64,000 nucleotides of DNA from Variovorax sp. PBL-H6 (GTDB lineage: Bacteria; Pseudomonadota; Gammaproteobacteria; Burkholderiales; Burkholderiaceae_C), in NCBI RefSeq assembly GCF_901827155.1, contig NZ_LR594659.1:1736001-1800000 (forward strand), read 5' to 3'. The translations under genes and the position numbers were made by a program. Within the stretch, counting starts at the first letter, position 1. Each line of letters begins with the position of its first letter. The notes under the pieces are model-generated. The model was not told the origin of the DNA. It ran no database searches and saw only the letters and a program-made list of their open reading frames with translations. This document shows, piece by piece, positions 10,051 through 17,292 of this stretch.

Positions 10051-10074
10051 AAAACATCAAGCTCTTTTATGTAC

Positions 10075-10098
10075 CTCTATCGTTCGACTTTCATAGAG
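10075..10098. promoter_or_regulatory. Inverted repeat ctctat-N12-atagag in an AT-rich promoter region
   Basis: Perfect 6-bp arms (10075-10080 and 10093-10098) lie in the unusually AT-rich gap between the divergent acuR and Bug-receptor genes. It could be a second regulator site or chance symmetry. Confidence 0.3.
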
Positions 10099-10160
10099 AT
10101 AAAGCGCTTGAGTACTGCCTTCCCGCGGAATCCATGGAAAACCCTCATAAGATTCCTTCT

Positions 10161-10176
10161 TGACACAAAGTGTCCT
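10161..10176. promoter_or_regulatory. Putative XRE-cupin operator tgacacaaagtgtcct, copy 1
   Basis: The core gacac-aaa-gtgtc is a perfect inverted repeat. The same 16 bases recur at 14553-14568 before the class II aldolase operon. The only regulator gene between the two copies is the XRE-cupin gene, its likely binding protein. This copy lies 50 bp before the Bug-receptor start at 10226, a promoter-proximal position. Confidence 0.7.
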
Positions 10177-10225
10177 CAAATTCCATACTTGCCGAACTTG
10201 CCCCGACCTCCACGAAGGAAGCCTT

Positions 10226-11209
10226 ATGAGACTCGACACGATCAAAAGATGGCTCGCTGCCATCGGCATCGCCTGCATGGCCAACGCCCCCGCACTGGCC
10301 GATGAAGCCTATCCGGCCCAGCCCATCAAGCTCGTGGTGGGCTTTCCTCCCGGCGGCCCCACGGACATCATTGGCCGCGTGATCGCCCAGTCGCTGGGCA
10401 AGGAGCTCAAGGGCTCGGTCATCGTCGACAACCGGGGCGGAGCCGGCGGGATCATCGGCGCCGATGCGGTCGCGAAGGCCAAGCCCGATGGGTACACGCT
10501 GCTTGTCGCGGTCGAGTCTTCACAGACCCGTGGGCAGGCACTCAACCCCACCCTGCCATACGACCAGGCCAAGGACTTCACTTACATCCGCAACCTTGCC
10601 AAACAGCGCAACCTGGTGGTGGTGAATCCGCAGGTCCCCGTCAACAGCATTCAGGAACTCATCGCCTACGCCAAGGCCAACCCCGGCAAGCTGAATTCGG
10701 GAGGCACCTTCGGCGCCACCTCGCACATCGGCGGCACTCTGTTCGATTCGTTGAACGGCACCGAGCTGACCTTCGTGAACTACAAGGGCGGCGCGCAGCC
10801 CATCAGCGACCTGATCGCCGGCGTGGTGCAGGTGGGCTTCTTCACGGAAGCCACGATCGCGCAGCACGTCAAGGCCGGCAAGATCAAGGCCCTCGCAGTG
10901 GCCGCACCGGAGCGCTCGCCGGCATTCCCGAATCTTCCGACCGTTCAGGAGGCCGGCGGCAAGCCCATGGACCTCTCGCCCTGGTTCGGCATTGCCGCAC
11001 CCGCCGGCACCCCGAGCGCGGTGACCCGCAAGATCGCCGCCGCCCTCGACAAGGTGGTCGCAAGCCCGGAATTTCTCGCTCAGCTGGAGACGCTCGGCGC
11101 CGTGCCCATCAAGGATTCGTCGCCAGAAACCTACACCCGGCAGGTGGCGCGCGAGATCGACTTCTGGAACGACTGGGCGAAGACGCTCAAGACGCCGCTG
11201 GCGCGCTGA
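10226..11209 (+). CDS. Bug-family (TTT) periplasmic solute-binding receptor
   Basis: 327 aa with a Sec signal peptide ending near ANAPALA (about residue 24). Family motifs are YPAQPIKLVVGFPPGGPTDIIGR, VDNRGGAGGIIGADAVAKAKPDGYTLL and VNYKGGAQPISDLIAG. Bug receptors bind organic acids for tripartite tricarboxylate transporters. No TctA/TctB membrane genes occur in the window, so this is an orphan receptor. The ATG at 10226 follows an aaggaa site and is preferred over the frame start inside the operator. It opens an operon with acyl-CoA dehydrogenase and CoA-transferase genes, suggesting that its ligand is an acid handled as a CoA thioester. Confidence 0.92.
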   Translation: MRLDTIKRWLAAIGIACMANAPALADEAYPAQPIKLVVGFPPGGPTDIIGRVIAQSLGKELKGSVIVDNRGGAGGIIGADAVAKAKPDGYTLLVAVESSQTRGQALNPTLPYDQAKDFTYIRNLAKQRNLVVVNPQVPVNSIQELIAYAKANPGKLNSGGTFGATSHIGGTLFDSLNGTELTFVNYKGGAQPISDLIAGVVQVGFFTEATIAQHVKAGKIKALAVAAPERSPAFPNLPTVQEAGGKPMDLSPWFGIAAPAGTPSAVTRKIAAALDKVVASPEFLAQLETLGAVPIKDSSPETYTRQVAREIDFWNDWAKTLKTPLAR

Positions 11210-11233
11210 ACGCCTGACGAGCACAGTCTGCCC

Positions 11234-12436
11234 ATGGCCTTCTACGATTCATACGATGCCATGCTCTCGCGTGAGGAGCAGGACCTCGTCGCCGTCGCCG
11301 GCGACTTCTGCGAGGGTGAGTTCAGCGCCCATTTGCTGGCGTCGCACAACAAGGGCCAGCCCTACGATGCGGCCTGGATCCACAAGTGGGCCCTGGCAGG
11401 CTTCCTGGGTCTGCAGGCACCTCGGGAGTTGGGCGGCCATGACGCCTCCTTCCTGTGCAAGATCCGCGTCGCACAGACCATGGCGGAGCATGGCTTCGCG
11501 GCTGCCTTCGCAATCAACAACCTCCAGGGAGCGGTGACCCGGGTTGCCCGATCGGGCTCCGATCCCCAACGCGACGCGCTTCTTCAGGGGATGCTCAGCG
11601 GCGACATCCTGTGTGCGCCCGCGATGTCCGAGCCCGGCGGTGGCAGCGACCTGGGCGCGTTGACGACATCTGCGCGGCGCGTGGACGGCGGCTGGCTGAT
11701 CAGCGGCACCAAATCATGGATCACGAATGGCCAGATCATCCGCTGTGCCAACGTCCTGTCGCGCGTCGCCGGCGGCGGGGTAGGGGGCCAGGACATCGCA
11801 TCCTTCCTCGTTCCGCTGGAGGACAAAGCCACCTTCCGCCGCGAAGAGATCCACATGCCAGGCGCGCGATCGTTCCGCTTGTCGCACCTGATCTTCCAGG
11901 ATCACTTCGTGCCCGAGTGGAGCCTCTTCAATCAGCCCGGGCAGGCCCTCAAGGCCGCCATGGCGTCGGTCAATGCCGCGCGGGTGCACGTCGCGGCGAT
12001 GTGTGTCGCATCGACGCGGGCAGCATTGAGAGAGGCCGTCGACCATGCGCAGAGCCGGCATGCGTTCGGCAAGCCACTGATCCGGCATCAGGGCATGGCC
12101 TGGGAGCTGGCGGAAGTGTCCCTTCGGCTCGAGGCTGCGAACGCGCTCGTCTGGCGCGCGGCGACGGCCGTGCAGGCTGGCGCACCTGCGCTGACGCTGG
12201 CGGCGCAAGCCAAGAAGTTCGCGGTCGATGTCGCACTGTGGGGCATCGACCAATGCCTTCGCGCCATGGGGGCGACCGGCGCCAGTGCGGCACACCGGCT
12301 TGCCATGCAGTCCGCTGAAACCCGCTTGGCAGCGTTCGGCGACGGGACCAGCGAGATGCTGCTCGAGCGCATCGGAAAGGAGCTTGCCAAGGAATATGGA
12401 ATGGCGCCAATCCAGCAAGGAAAGGCTCCGGCATGA
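11234..12436 (+). CDS. Acyl-CoA dehydrogenase family flavoprotein
   Basis: 400 aa with the usual three-domain fold. The FAD and substrate motifs AMSEPGGGSDLGALTTSARR and GTKSWITNGQIIRCANV are present, along with ARVHVAAMCVASTRAALREAVDHAQSRHAFGKPL in the C-terminal domain. At the position of the usual catalytic glutamate (YEGT in MCAD) this protein has D370 in FGDGTSEM, so the base may be aspartate or sit elsewhere, as in isovaleryl-CoA dehydrogenase. It overlaps the CoA-transferase A gene by 4 bp. The likely role is alpha,beta-oxidation of the acyl-CoA formed by that transferase. Confidence 0.88.
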   Translation: MAFYDSYDAMLSREEQDLVAVAGDFCEGEFSAHLLASHNKGQPYDAAWIHKWALAGFLGLQAPRELGGHDASFLCKIRVAQTMAEHGFAAAFAINNLQGAVTRVARSGSDPQRDALLQGMLSGDILCAPAMSEPGGGSDLGALTTSARRVDGGWLISGTKSWITNGQIIRCANVLSRVAGGGVGGQDIASFLVPLEDKATFRREEIHMPGARSFRLSHLIFQDHFVPEWSLFNQPGQALKAAMASVNAARVHVAAMCVASTRAALREAVDHAQSRHAFGKPLIRHQGMAWELAEVSLRLEAANALVWRAATAVQAGAPALTLAAQAKKFAVDVALWGIDQCLRAMGATGASAAHRLAMQSAETRLAAFGDGTSEMLLERIGKELAKEYGMAPIQQGKAPA

Positions 12437-13095
12437 GAAACGCAGTGGTCCACGACGCGCATGCCGCGATCGCCGGATTGCGTGACGGTCACACCGTGAT
12501 GGTGGGCGGCTTCGGCGGCGCAGGCGTGCCGCGCAACATGATCCGGGCCGTGCTGGATCTGGGTGTTCGCGACCTGACCGTCATCTCCAACAACGCCGGC
12601 TCGGGCGGCGAGGACCTGACGCTGTGGTTCAGCGCGCGCATCGTTCGCCGGATCGTCTGCTCGTATCCGCGCAGTGCCGACGTGTTTGCCGAGCAGTACC
12701 GGGCCGGGTCCGTCGAGCTCGAGCTCGTCCCCCAAGGCACGCTGGTGGAGCGCATTCGCGCCGGCGGTGCAGGCCTGGGAGGATTCCTCACCCCGACCGG
12801 CGTCGGCACCGTCTTCGAGAAGGGCAAGCAAAAGATCGTCGTCGACGGATGCGAGTACCTCCTGGAGAAACCCCTGAGCGCCGACTTCTCCCTGCTCAAG
12901 GGGCGGCAGGCCGACGTCCTGGGCAACATCAACTACAACAAGACCGCGCGAAACCATTCGGTCGTGATGGCGACGGCCGGAAAGGTGGTGGCGTTCGAGG
13001 TCGACGAGATTCGCGAGGCCGGCGAGCTCGATCCGGAAGGGATCGTGACGCCCTGCATCTTCGTGGACCGGGTATTCGTTTCGAGGAAAGCATGA
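12433..13095 (+). CDS. 3-oxoacid-type CoA-transferase, subunit A
   Basis: 220 aa, the standard length for the A subunit of two-subunit family I CoA-transferases (ScoA/PcaI/AtoD). Visible motifs are DGHTVMVGGFGGAGVPRNMI, LTVISNNAGSGGEDL and GGAGLGGFLTPTGVGT, which build the CoA-binding half. The start overlaps the acyl-CoA dehydrogenase stop and the stop overlaps subunit B, so all are coupled. With subunit B it moves CoA from a donor such as succinyl-CoA onto a carboxylic acid, probably the acid imported via the Bug receptor. The specific acceptor is not determined. Confidence 0.92.
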   Translation: MRNAVVHDAHAAIAGLRDGHTVMVGGFGGAGVPRNMIRAVLDLGVRDLTVISNNAGSGGEDLTLWFSARIVRRIVCSYPRSADVFAEQYRAGSVELELVPQGTLVERIRAGGAGLGGFLTPTGVGTVFEKGKQKIVVDGCEYLLEKPLSADFSLLKGRQADVLGNINYNKTARNHSVVMATAGKVVAFEVDEIREAGELDPEGIVTPCIFVDRVFVSRKA

Positions 13096-13778
13096 ACTCG
13101 CTGACAAGAGTCGAACTCGCGCGCCTGGTCGCACACCAGCTTCCCAAGGAGGGGTTCGTCAACCTGGGCATCGGGGCGCCGACCGGCATCGCCGACCATC
13201 TCCCCGAAGACTCGAACGTGATGCTCCACAGCGAGAATGGAATTCTCAACGTCGGTCCGAAGCCCGACGAAGGTCACGAAGACTGGGACCTGATCAATGC
13301 CGGGAAGATGCCGGTCACGCTGGCGCGCGGAGGTTCCTACTTCGACTCCAGCCTGTCTTTTTCGATGATGCGCGGAGGTCACCTGGACATTGCCGTTCTG
13401 GGAGCCTTCCAGGTTTCCCAAGGCGGTGACCTGGCCAACTGGACCACCGGCGATCTCAACGGCGCACCCCCTGCCATCGGCGGAGCCATTGACCTGGCGG
13501 TCGGAGCCCGGGAGATCTGGGTGATGATGGAGCACACGACGCGCGATGGGCAGGCACGCCTGGTGGAGCGCTGCACCCTGCCGCTCACGGCCGTGGGCGT
13601 GGTGGCCAAGGTGTTCACCAACCTCGCCATCCTCGAAATCTCGGCCGAAGGACTCGTCGTGCAAGCGCTCTTCGAGGACACGTCCATGGACAGCGTTCAA
13701 CAGCGCACGCAGGCGCCTCTGAAAGCCTCCCCCCATCTCGGTCGCTTCGGCAGAGATGGCGTGTTGATACCAAGTTGA
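13092..13778 (+). CDS. 3-oxoacid-type CoA-transferase, subunit B
   Basis: 228 aa catalytic subunit. The active-site glutamate that forms the CoA thioester is E48 in LHSENGILNVGP, the SENG motif of this family. GGSYFDSSLSFSMMRGGHLDIAVLGAFQVS and the conserved C-terminal LTAVGVVAKVFTNLAILEI are also typical of ScoB/PcaJ. It is the last gene of the Bug-ACAD-CoA-transferase operon, ending 51 bp before the convergent XRE-cupin gene. Confidence 0.93.
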   Translation: MNSLTRVELARLVAHQLPKEGFVNLGIGAPTGIADHLPEDSNVMLHSENGILNVGPKPDEGHEDWDLINAGKMPVTLARGGSYFDSSLSFSMMRGGHLDIAVLGAFQVSQGGDLANWTTGDLNGAPPAIGGAIDLAVGAREIWVMMEHTTRDGQARLVERCTLPLTAVGVVAKVFTNLAILEISAEGLVVQALFEDTSMDSVQQRTQAPLKASPHLGRFGRDGVLIPS

Positions 13779-13829
13779 AGCGACCCTGGTGCTTCGCCAA
13801 AGCGCGAGACCGCGCTTCTGACCGGGCAA

Positions 13830-14381
13830 CTACTCGGTTGCGGCGATCACCACGAGCGCCGAAGCAGGCTTGTCGGTCATGGCAATCAGCTTGTGCGGAA
13901 TGGTCGAGTCGAACTGCACGCAATCACCGGGCTTCAAGCGCTCCCTGCGCGCACCGATGTGCATCTCGATATCGCCCGTGAGCACGAACAGGAGTTCCTC
14001 TCCCTCGTGATGGCTCATGATGCGCCCGCGACGCTGCGTCTTTCCCGGGTGGACCACGAAAGCGCGCATCACCCGGTCCTTGCGAAGGCCTGCGACCAGC
14101 GACAGATGCGTCGTGGCATCTCCCCCCATCGACCCATTGCCTCGGACGATGGTGATGGGGTCTTCGTCGGACTGCTGGCCGAAGAGACGGTCCACCGTCA
14201 CGCCGAGCGCCTTCGCGATGTTGAGGGCCGACTCGATTGACGGGGTGGAGACGCCACGCTCGACCTTCGACAGGTAGCTGCGCGTGAGCCCGGAATCTCG
14301 GGCAAGGTCCTCCAACGTCATTCCGCTCTGGACGCGTAGGTACTTGAGGTGTAGTGCCAAGGCTTTGAACGAGGTCCGCAA
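13830..14381 (-). CDS. XRE-family regulator with C-terminal cupin domain
   Basis: 183 aa. The N-terminal helix-turn-helix (about 12-67) contains GMTLEDLARDSGLTRSYLSKVERGVSTPSIESALNIAKALGVTVDRLF. The cupin sensor domain (about 105-180) includes HHEGEELLFVLTGDIEMHIG and PGDCVQFDSTIPHKLIAM. Regulators of this architecture usually repress catabolic operons and sense a small ligand in the cupin. Two identical inverted-repeat sites, 10161-10176 and 14553-14568, flank the operons on either side of it and are the best candidates for its operators. Confidence 0.9.
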   Translation of the reverse strand: MRTSFKALALHLKYLRVQSGMTLEDLARDSGLTRSYLSKVERGVSTPSIESALNIAKALGVTVDRLFGQQSDEDPITIVRGNGSMGGDATTHLSLVAGLRKDRVMRAFVVHPGKTQRRGRIMSHHEGEELLFVLTGDIEMHIGARRERLKPGDCVQFDSTIPHKLIAMTDKPASALVVIAATE

Positions 14382-14552
14382 GCGATTGATCAGCCGCTGG
14401 AGACCTTCCGAAGAGTTGCTGCTGGCCTGGATTCTGTCATGCCCACCCGCACCAGCTGCACGCCCGCTGGCCGCACTGGGACCTCTCTGTCGAAAGTCCG
14501 CTTCGCAGGACTTGCCATGTCGTGCACATCGCCATTATCATTGATTCCTAAA

Positions 14553-14568
14553 TGACACAAAGTGTCCT
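14553..14568. promoter_or_regulatory. Putative XRE-cupin operator tgacacaaagtgtcct, copy 2
   Basis: Identical over 16 bases to 10161-10176, with gacac/gtgtc arms around aaa. It lies 55 bp before the class II aldolase start at 14624 and 171 bp from the divergent XRE-cupin start, so it could control both genes. Confidence 0.7.
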
Positions 14569-14623
14569 AGCGGCTGACGAATCCGATCAGCCGAGTTCTC
14601 AGATCCCAATCAGGAGCGCCTCG

Positions 14624-15454
14624 ATGTCGACTGCAACAGCACAGAATGCCTCGGAGAGCCACAGCACGGACGCCACTCTCAGGGAGAAGGCCTACTTCGA
14701 CCAGCGTGCGACGCAAGACATGGCGAAGCACCTCCACACCGTCACCAGAAGCAGGCAAGAAGCCATGGCCCATGCCTGTCGCATCCTCGCCATGACGGAG
14801 CAGGAAGCCGGGCTCGCCGGCCAGATCAGCACGCGCTCGGAGCGGCCCGGTGCCTATTGGACGCTGCGTTTCGGCCTGGGATTCGACGAGGCCAGGCCGG
14901 AGGACTTCATCGAGGTCGACCGCGACCTCAACACCCTGACGGGCGAAGGCATGGCCAACCCCGCCACGCGCTTCCATCTCTGGGTCTACGACGCCCGGCC
15001 TGACGTCCATTCGATCATCCACACGCACTCGCCCTGGGCCTCTGCGCTCGCCGCGGCGCGCCAGCCCCTGGTCATTGCCCAAATGGACATGACTCCGCTG
15101 CACAACGACTGCGCGTTCCTGGGCGATTGGCCCGGTGTGCCCATTGCCGACCAGGAAGGCGTGATCATCTCGAAGGCCCTCGGGAACAAGCGCGCCATCA
15201 TCCTCGCGCACCACGGCTACCTGACGGCAGGGGCGAGCTGCGAAGAGGCGACGTACCTCTCGGTATATCTCGAACGCGCCGCGCGCATGCAGATACGCGC
15301 CCAGGCCTTCGGACCGCTGACGCCTGTGGACGATGCGCTCGCCGCCGAAGCGCATGATTACCTGCTCAAGCCATCGATCGTCAAGGCGACCTTCGACTAC
15401 TGGACACGCCAGACGCAGGGCGTGCCCCCGCTGCCGATCAAGTCACACGCATGA
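14624..15454 (+). CDS. Class II aldolase/adducin-fold protein, paralogue 1
   Basis: 276 aa. Metal-binding histidines of the class II aldolase fold are visible in IIHTHSPW (H133, H135) and LAHHGYLTAG (H196/H197). SLAGQIS-like EAGLAGQIST and GLGFDEARPEDF match the phosphate/substrate loops of the fold. The ATG at 14624 follows caggag at 14611-14616; an earlier in-frame ATG at 14552 overlaps the operator and is rejected. Such enzymes cleave or decarboxylate hydroxylated carbonyl compounds or act as hydrolyases. A related gene follows after 79 bp. The substrate is unknown, but regulation by the same operator as the CoA-transferase operon suggests one pathway. Confidence 0.85.
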   Translation: MSTATAQNASESHSTDATLREKAYFDQRATQDMAKHLHTVTRSRQEAMAHACRILAMTEQEAGLAGQISTRSERPGAYWTLRFGLGFDEARPEDFIEVDRDLNTLTGEGMANPATRFHLWVYDARPDVHSIIHTHSPWASALAAARQPLVIAQMDMTPLHNDCAFLGDWPGVPIADQEGVIISKALGNKRAIILAHHGYLTAGASCEEATYLSVYLERAARMQIRAQAFGPLTPVDDALAAEAHDYLLKPSIVKATFDYWTRQTQGVPPLPIKSHA

Positions 15455-15533
15455 ACCGGCAGCGCCTGCTGCCCGTGCCTTCACCTTGCCGCCGAGCCAT
15501 CCCGACACGCACCACGGACATCACCCCGCCCCC

Positions 15534-16340
15534 ATGAAGCCTGCTCAGAACACCTTTGAACTGGACAAGGCCACGCTTGTCTCCGAGTCCACCAGCCGCA
15601 TGGACAGCCATTTCAAGGACAGCGGCTACTCGCTGCGGCAGAAGCTCGCGCTGACCTGCAGGATCCTTTACGACAATGGGCATGACTCGGGCCTGGCCGG
15701 ACAGATCACCGGCCGCACCGGCACGCCGGGCCAGTTCCTCACCCAGCGGCTTGGCCTGGGATTCGACGAGATCAGCGAGGACAACCTGCTGCTGGTCGAC
15801 GAGGATCTGAACGTCCTCGAGGGCGACGGCATGCCGAATCCCGCCAATCGATTCCATTCATGGGTGTATCGGGCGCGGCCGGACGTCGCCTGCATCATCC
15901 ACACGCACGCCGTCCATGCCGCGGCGCTGGGAATGCTGGAGCAGCCGTTGCAGGTCTCGCACATGGACAACTGTGTGCTCTACGACGATGTCGCGTTCGT
16001 CGCGCAGTGGCCAGGCGTTCCGGTGGGCAACGAGGAGGGCGAGTTCATTGCCGCAGCCTTGGGGAGCAAGCGCGCGCTCATGCTCTCTCACCATGGCCTG
16101 CTGATCGCTGGCGAGACCGTGGAGCAGGCCTGCGTACTGGCCATCGCCTTCGAGCGCGCCGCGCGCATGCAACTGCTGGCCAGTGCCGCAGGCAGCATCA
16201 AGCCCATCGATCCCGCGCTCGGCGCCGAAGCGCATGACTGGATCCTGCGGCCGACGCGGAACTCGGTCGCCTTCGGCTACTACGCGCGCCGATCGCTCAA
16301 GAATCCCTGCAACTCGGATTGCCTGCGGTCCTCAGTTTGA
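15534..16340 (+). CDS. Class II aldolase/adducin-fold protein, paralogue 2
   Basis: 268 aa, clearly paralogous to the preceding gene: DSGLAGQITGRTGTPGQFLTQRLGLGFDEI, IIHTHAVHAAALG (H123, H125) and LSHHGLLIAG (H186/H187) align one to one. The ATG at 15534 is the best start in the frame but has only a weak ribosome site. The stop overlaps the 3' end of the convergent COG0523 GTPase gene by 9 bp. Two diverged copies side by side may form a heteromer or act on successive or stereoisomeric substrates; this is inference. Confidence 0.83.
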   Translation: MKPAQNTFELDKATLVSESTSRMDSHFKDSGYSLRQKLALTCRILYDNGHDSGLAGQITGRTGTPGQFLTQRLGLGFDEISEDNLLLVDEDLNVLEGDGMPNPANRFHSWVYRARPDVACIIHTHAVHAAALGMLEQPLQVSHMDNCVLYDDVAFVAQWPGVPVGNEEGEFIAAALGSKRALMLSHHGLLIAGETVEQACVLAIAFERAARMQLLASAAGSIKPIDPALGAEAHDWILRPTRNSVAFGYYARRSLKNPCNSDCLRSSV

Positions 16341-17291
16341 CCCTGCGGCAAAAGCCGCCTCGAGCGCCGCAACCGGCAAGCGCCCCCGCAAGCCGATCGC
16401 CACCACGGCCGCGCCATCCGACGGCGCGTCGGCCTTGCGCAGCGTGCCGTGCCGGCCCGCGAACTGGATCTCCGACCACCCGGCCTCGCCGGTGCGCAGC
16501 ACGCCCTTGAGGCGCAGCAACCCGGGCGGCGTGTCGCGCAGCCAGGCGCGCAGCGCATCCGCATCGAAGATCTGCGCCGGCCGGCAGGACCAGGTGTCGA
16601 ATAGTTCCCCGTGGTCGTGCGCTGCGTGATCGTGGTCCGCATGATTCTCGTCAAGACAGCTCGCATCCGCGCAACCTCCGGACGTGCGCGTCGCGGGTAG
16701 CGACAAGCCTTCGCGCAACACCCTCGGAAGACTCGACTGCGAAGTCTCGTACTGCGGCGTGCGGCCGGCGACGGACGTCACCCATTCGCGCACCCGCGCC
16801 AGCTCGTCTTCCGTCACGCTGTCGACCTTGTTGATCACCACCAGGTCGGCCGCCTTGAGCTGGCGTTCCAGCGTATCGGCGAGCAGCGGATCGCGCGCCT
16901 GCGCCGTCGCGGCGGCCGCATCGACCAGCACGATCACGCCCTCCAGCGCGAGTTCCGGTGCCGCCATCCCCAGCTGCGCAATGCGCCAGGGGTCGGACAC
17001 GCCGCTCGCCTCGATCACCACTGCATCGAAGCGCGTGCCCGATTCAAGCACCTCGATCAGCGCACGCGAGAGATCGTCCCCGATCTGGCAGCACACGCAG
17101 CCGTTGGTGAGCGCGATGGTGTCTCCGCGCGCGCCGGCGATCAGCGCGGCGTCGATGTTGAGCGCGCCGAAGTCGTTGACCAGCACCGCGATGCGCTGGC
17201 CCTCGGCCTCGCGCAGCCAGCGGTTGACAAGCGTCGTCTTGCCGGCGCCAAGAAAGCCACCGATGACGGTGAGCGGCAGGCGCGGCTTCAC
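16332..17291 (-). CDS. COG0523 (CobW/YjiA/ZNG1) GTPase, probable metallochaperone
   Basis: 319 aa from a GTG start at 17291, which sits 2 bp from the amidohydrolase stop; the longer ATG frame would overlap that gene by 53 bp. It has a Walker A loop (GGFLGAGKT, 11-19), the CxCC metal motif in NGCVCC (C65, C67, C68), NKVD for guanine recognition and a histidine-rich linker (ENHADHDHAAHDHGE). COG0523 proteins use GTP to insert Zn2+ or other metals into client enzymes. The adjoining amidohydrolase is metal-dependent and is a natural client candidate; this link is inferred from the tight gene coupling. Confidence 0.88.
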   Translation of the reverse strand: MKPRLPLTVIGGFLGAGKTTLVNRWLREAEGQRIAVLVNDFGALNIDAALIAGARGDTIALTNGCVCCQIGDDLSRALIEVLESGTRFDAVVIEASGVSDPWRIAQLGMAAPELALEGVIVLVDAAAATAQARDPLLADTLERQLKAADLVVINKVDSVTEDELARVREWVTSVAGRTPQYETSQSSLPRVLREGLSLPATRTSGGCADASCLDENHADHDHAAHDHGELFDTWSCRPAQIFDADALRAWLRDTPPGLLRLKGVLRTGEAGWSEIQFAGRHGTLRKADAPSDGAAVVAIGLRGRLPVAALEAAFAAGSN

Positions 17292-17292
17292 A

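Noticed and set aside
14552..14623. Upstream ATG starts for the Bug receptor (10160) and aldolase (14552) frames, both reading MTQSVL
   Set aside because: The shared peptide is only the translation of the common operator sequence. Ribosome sites and family N-termini support the downstream starts.
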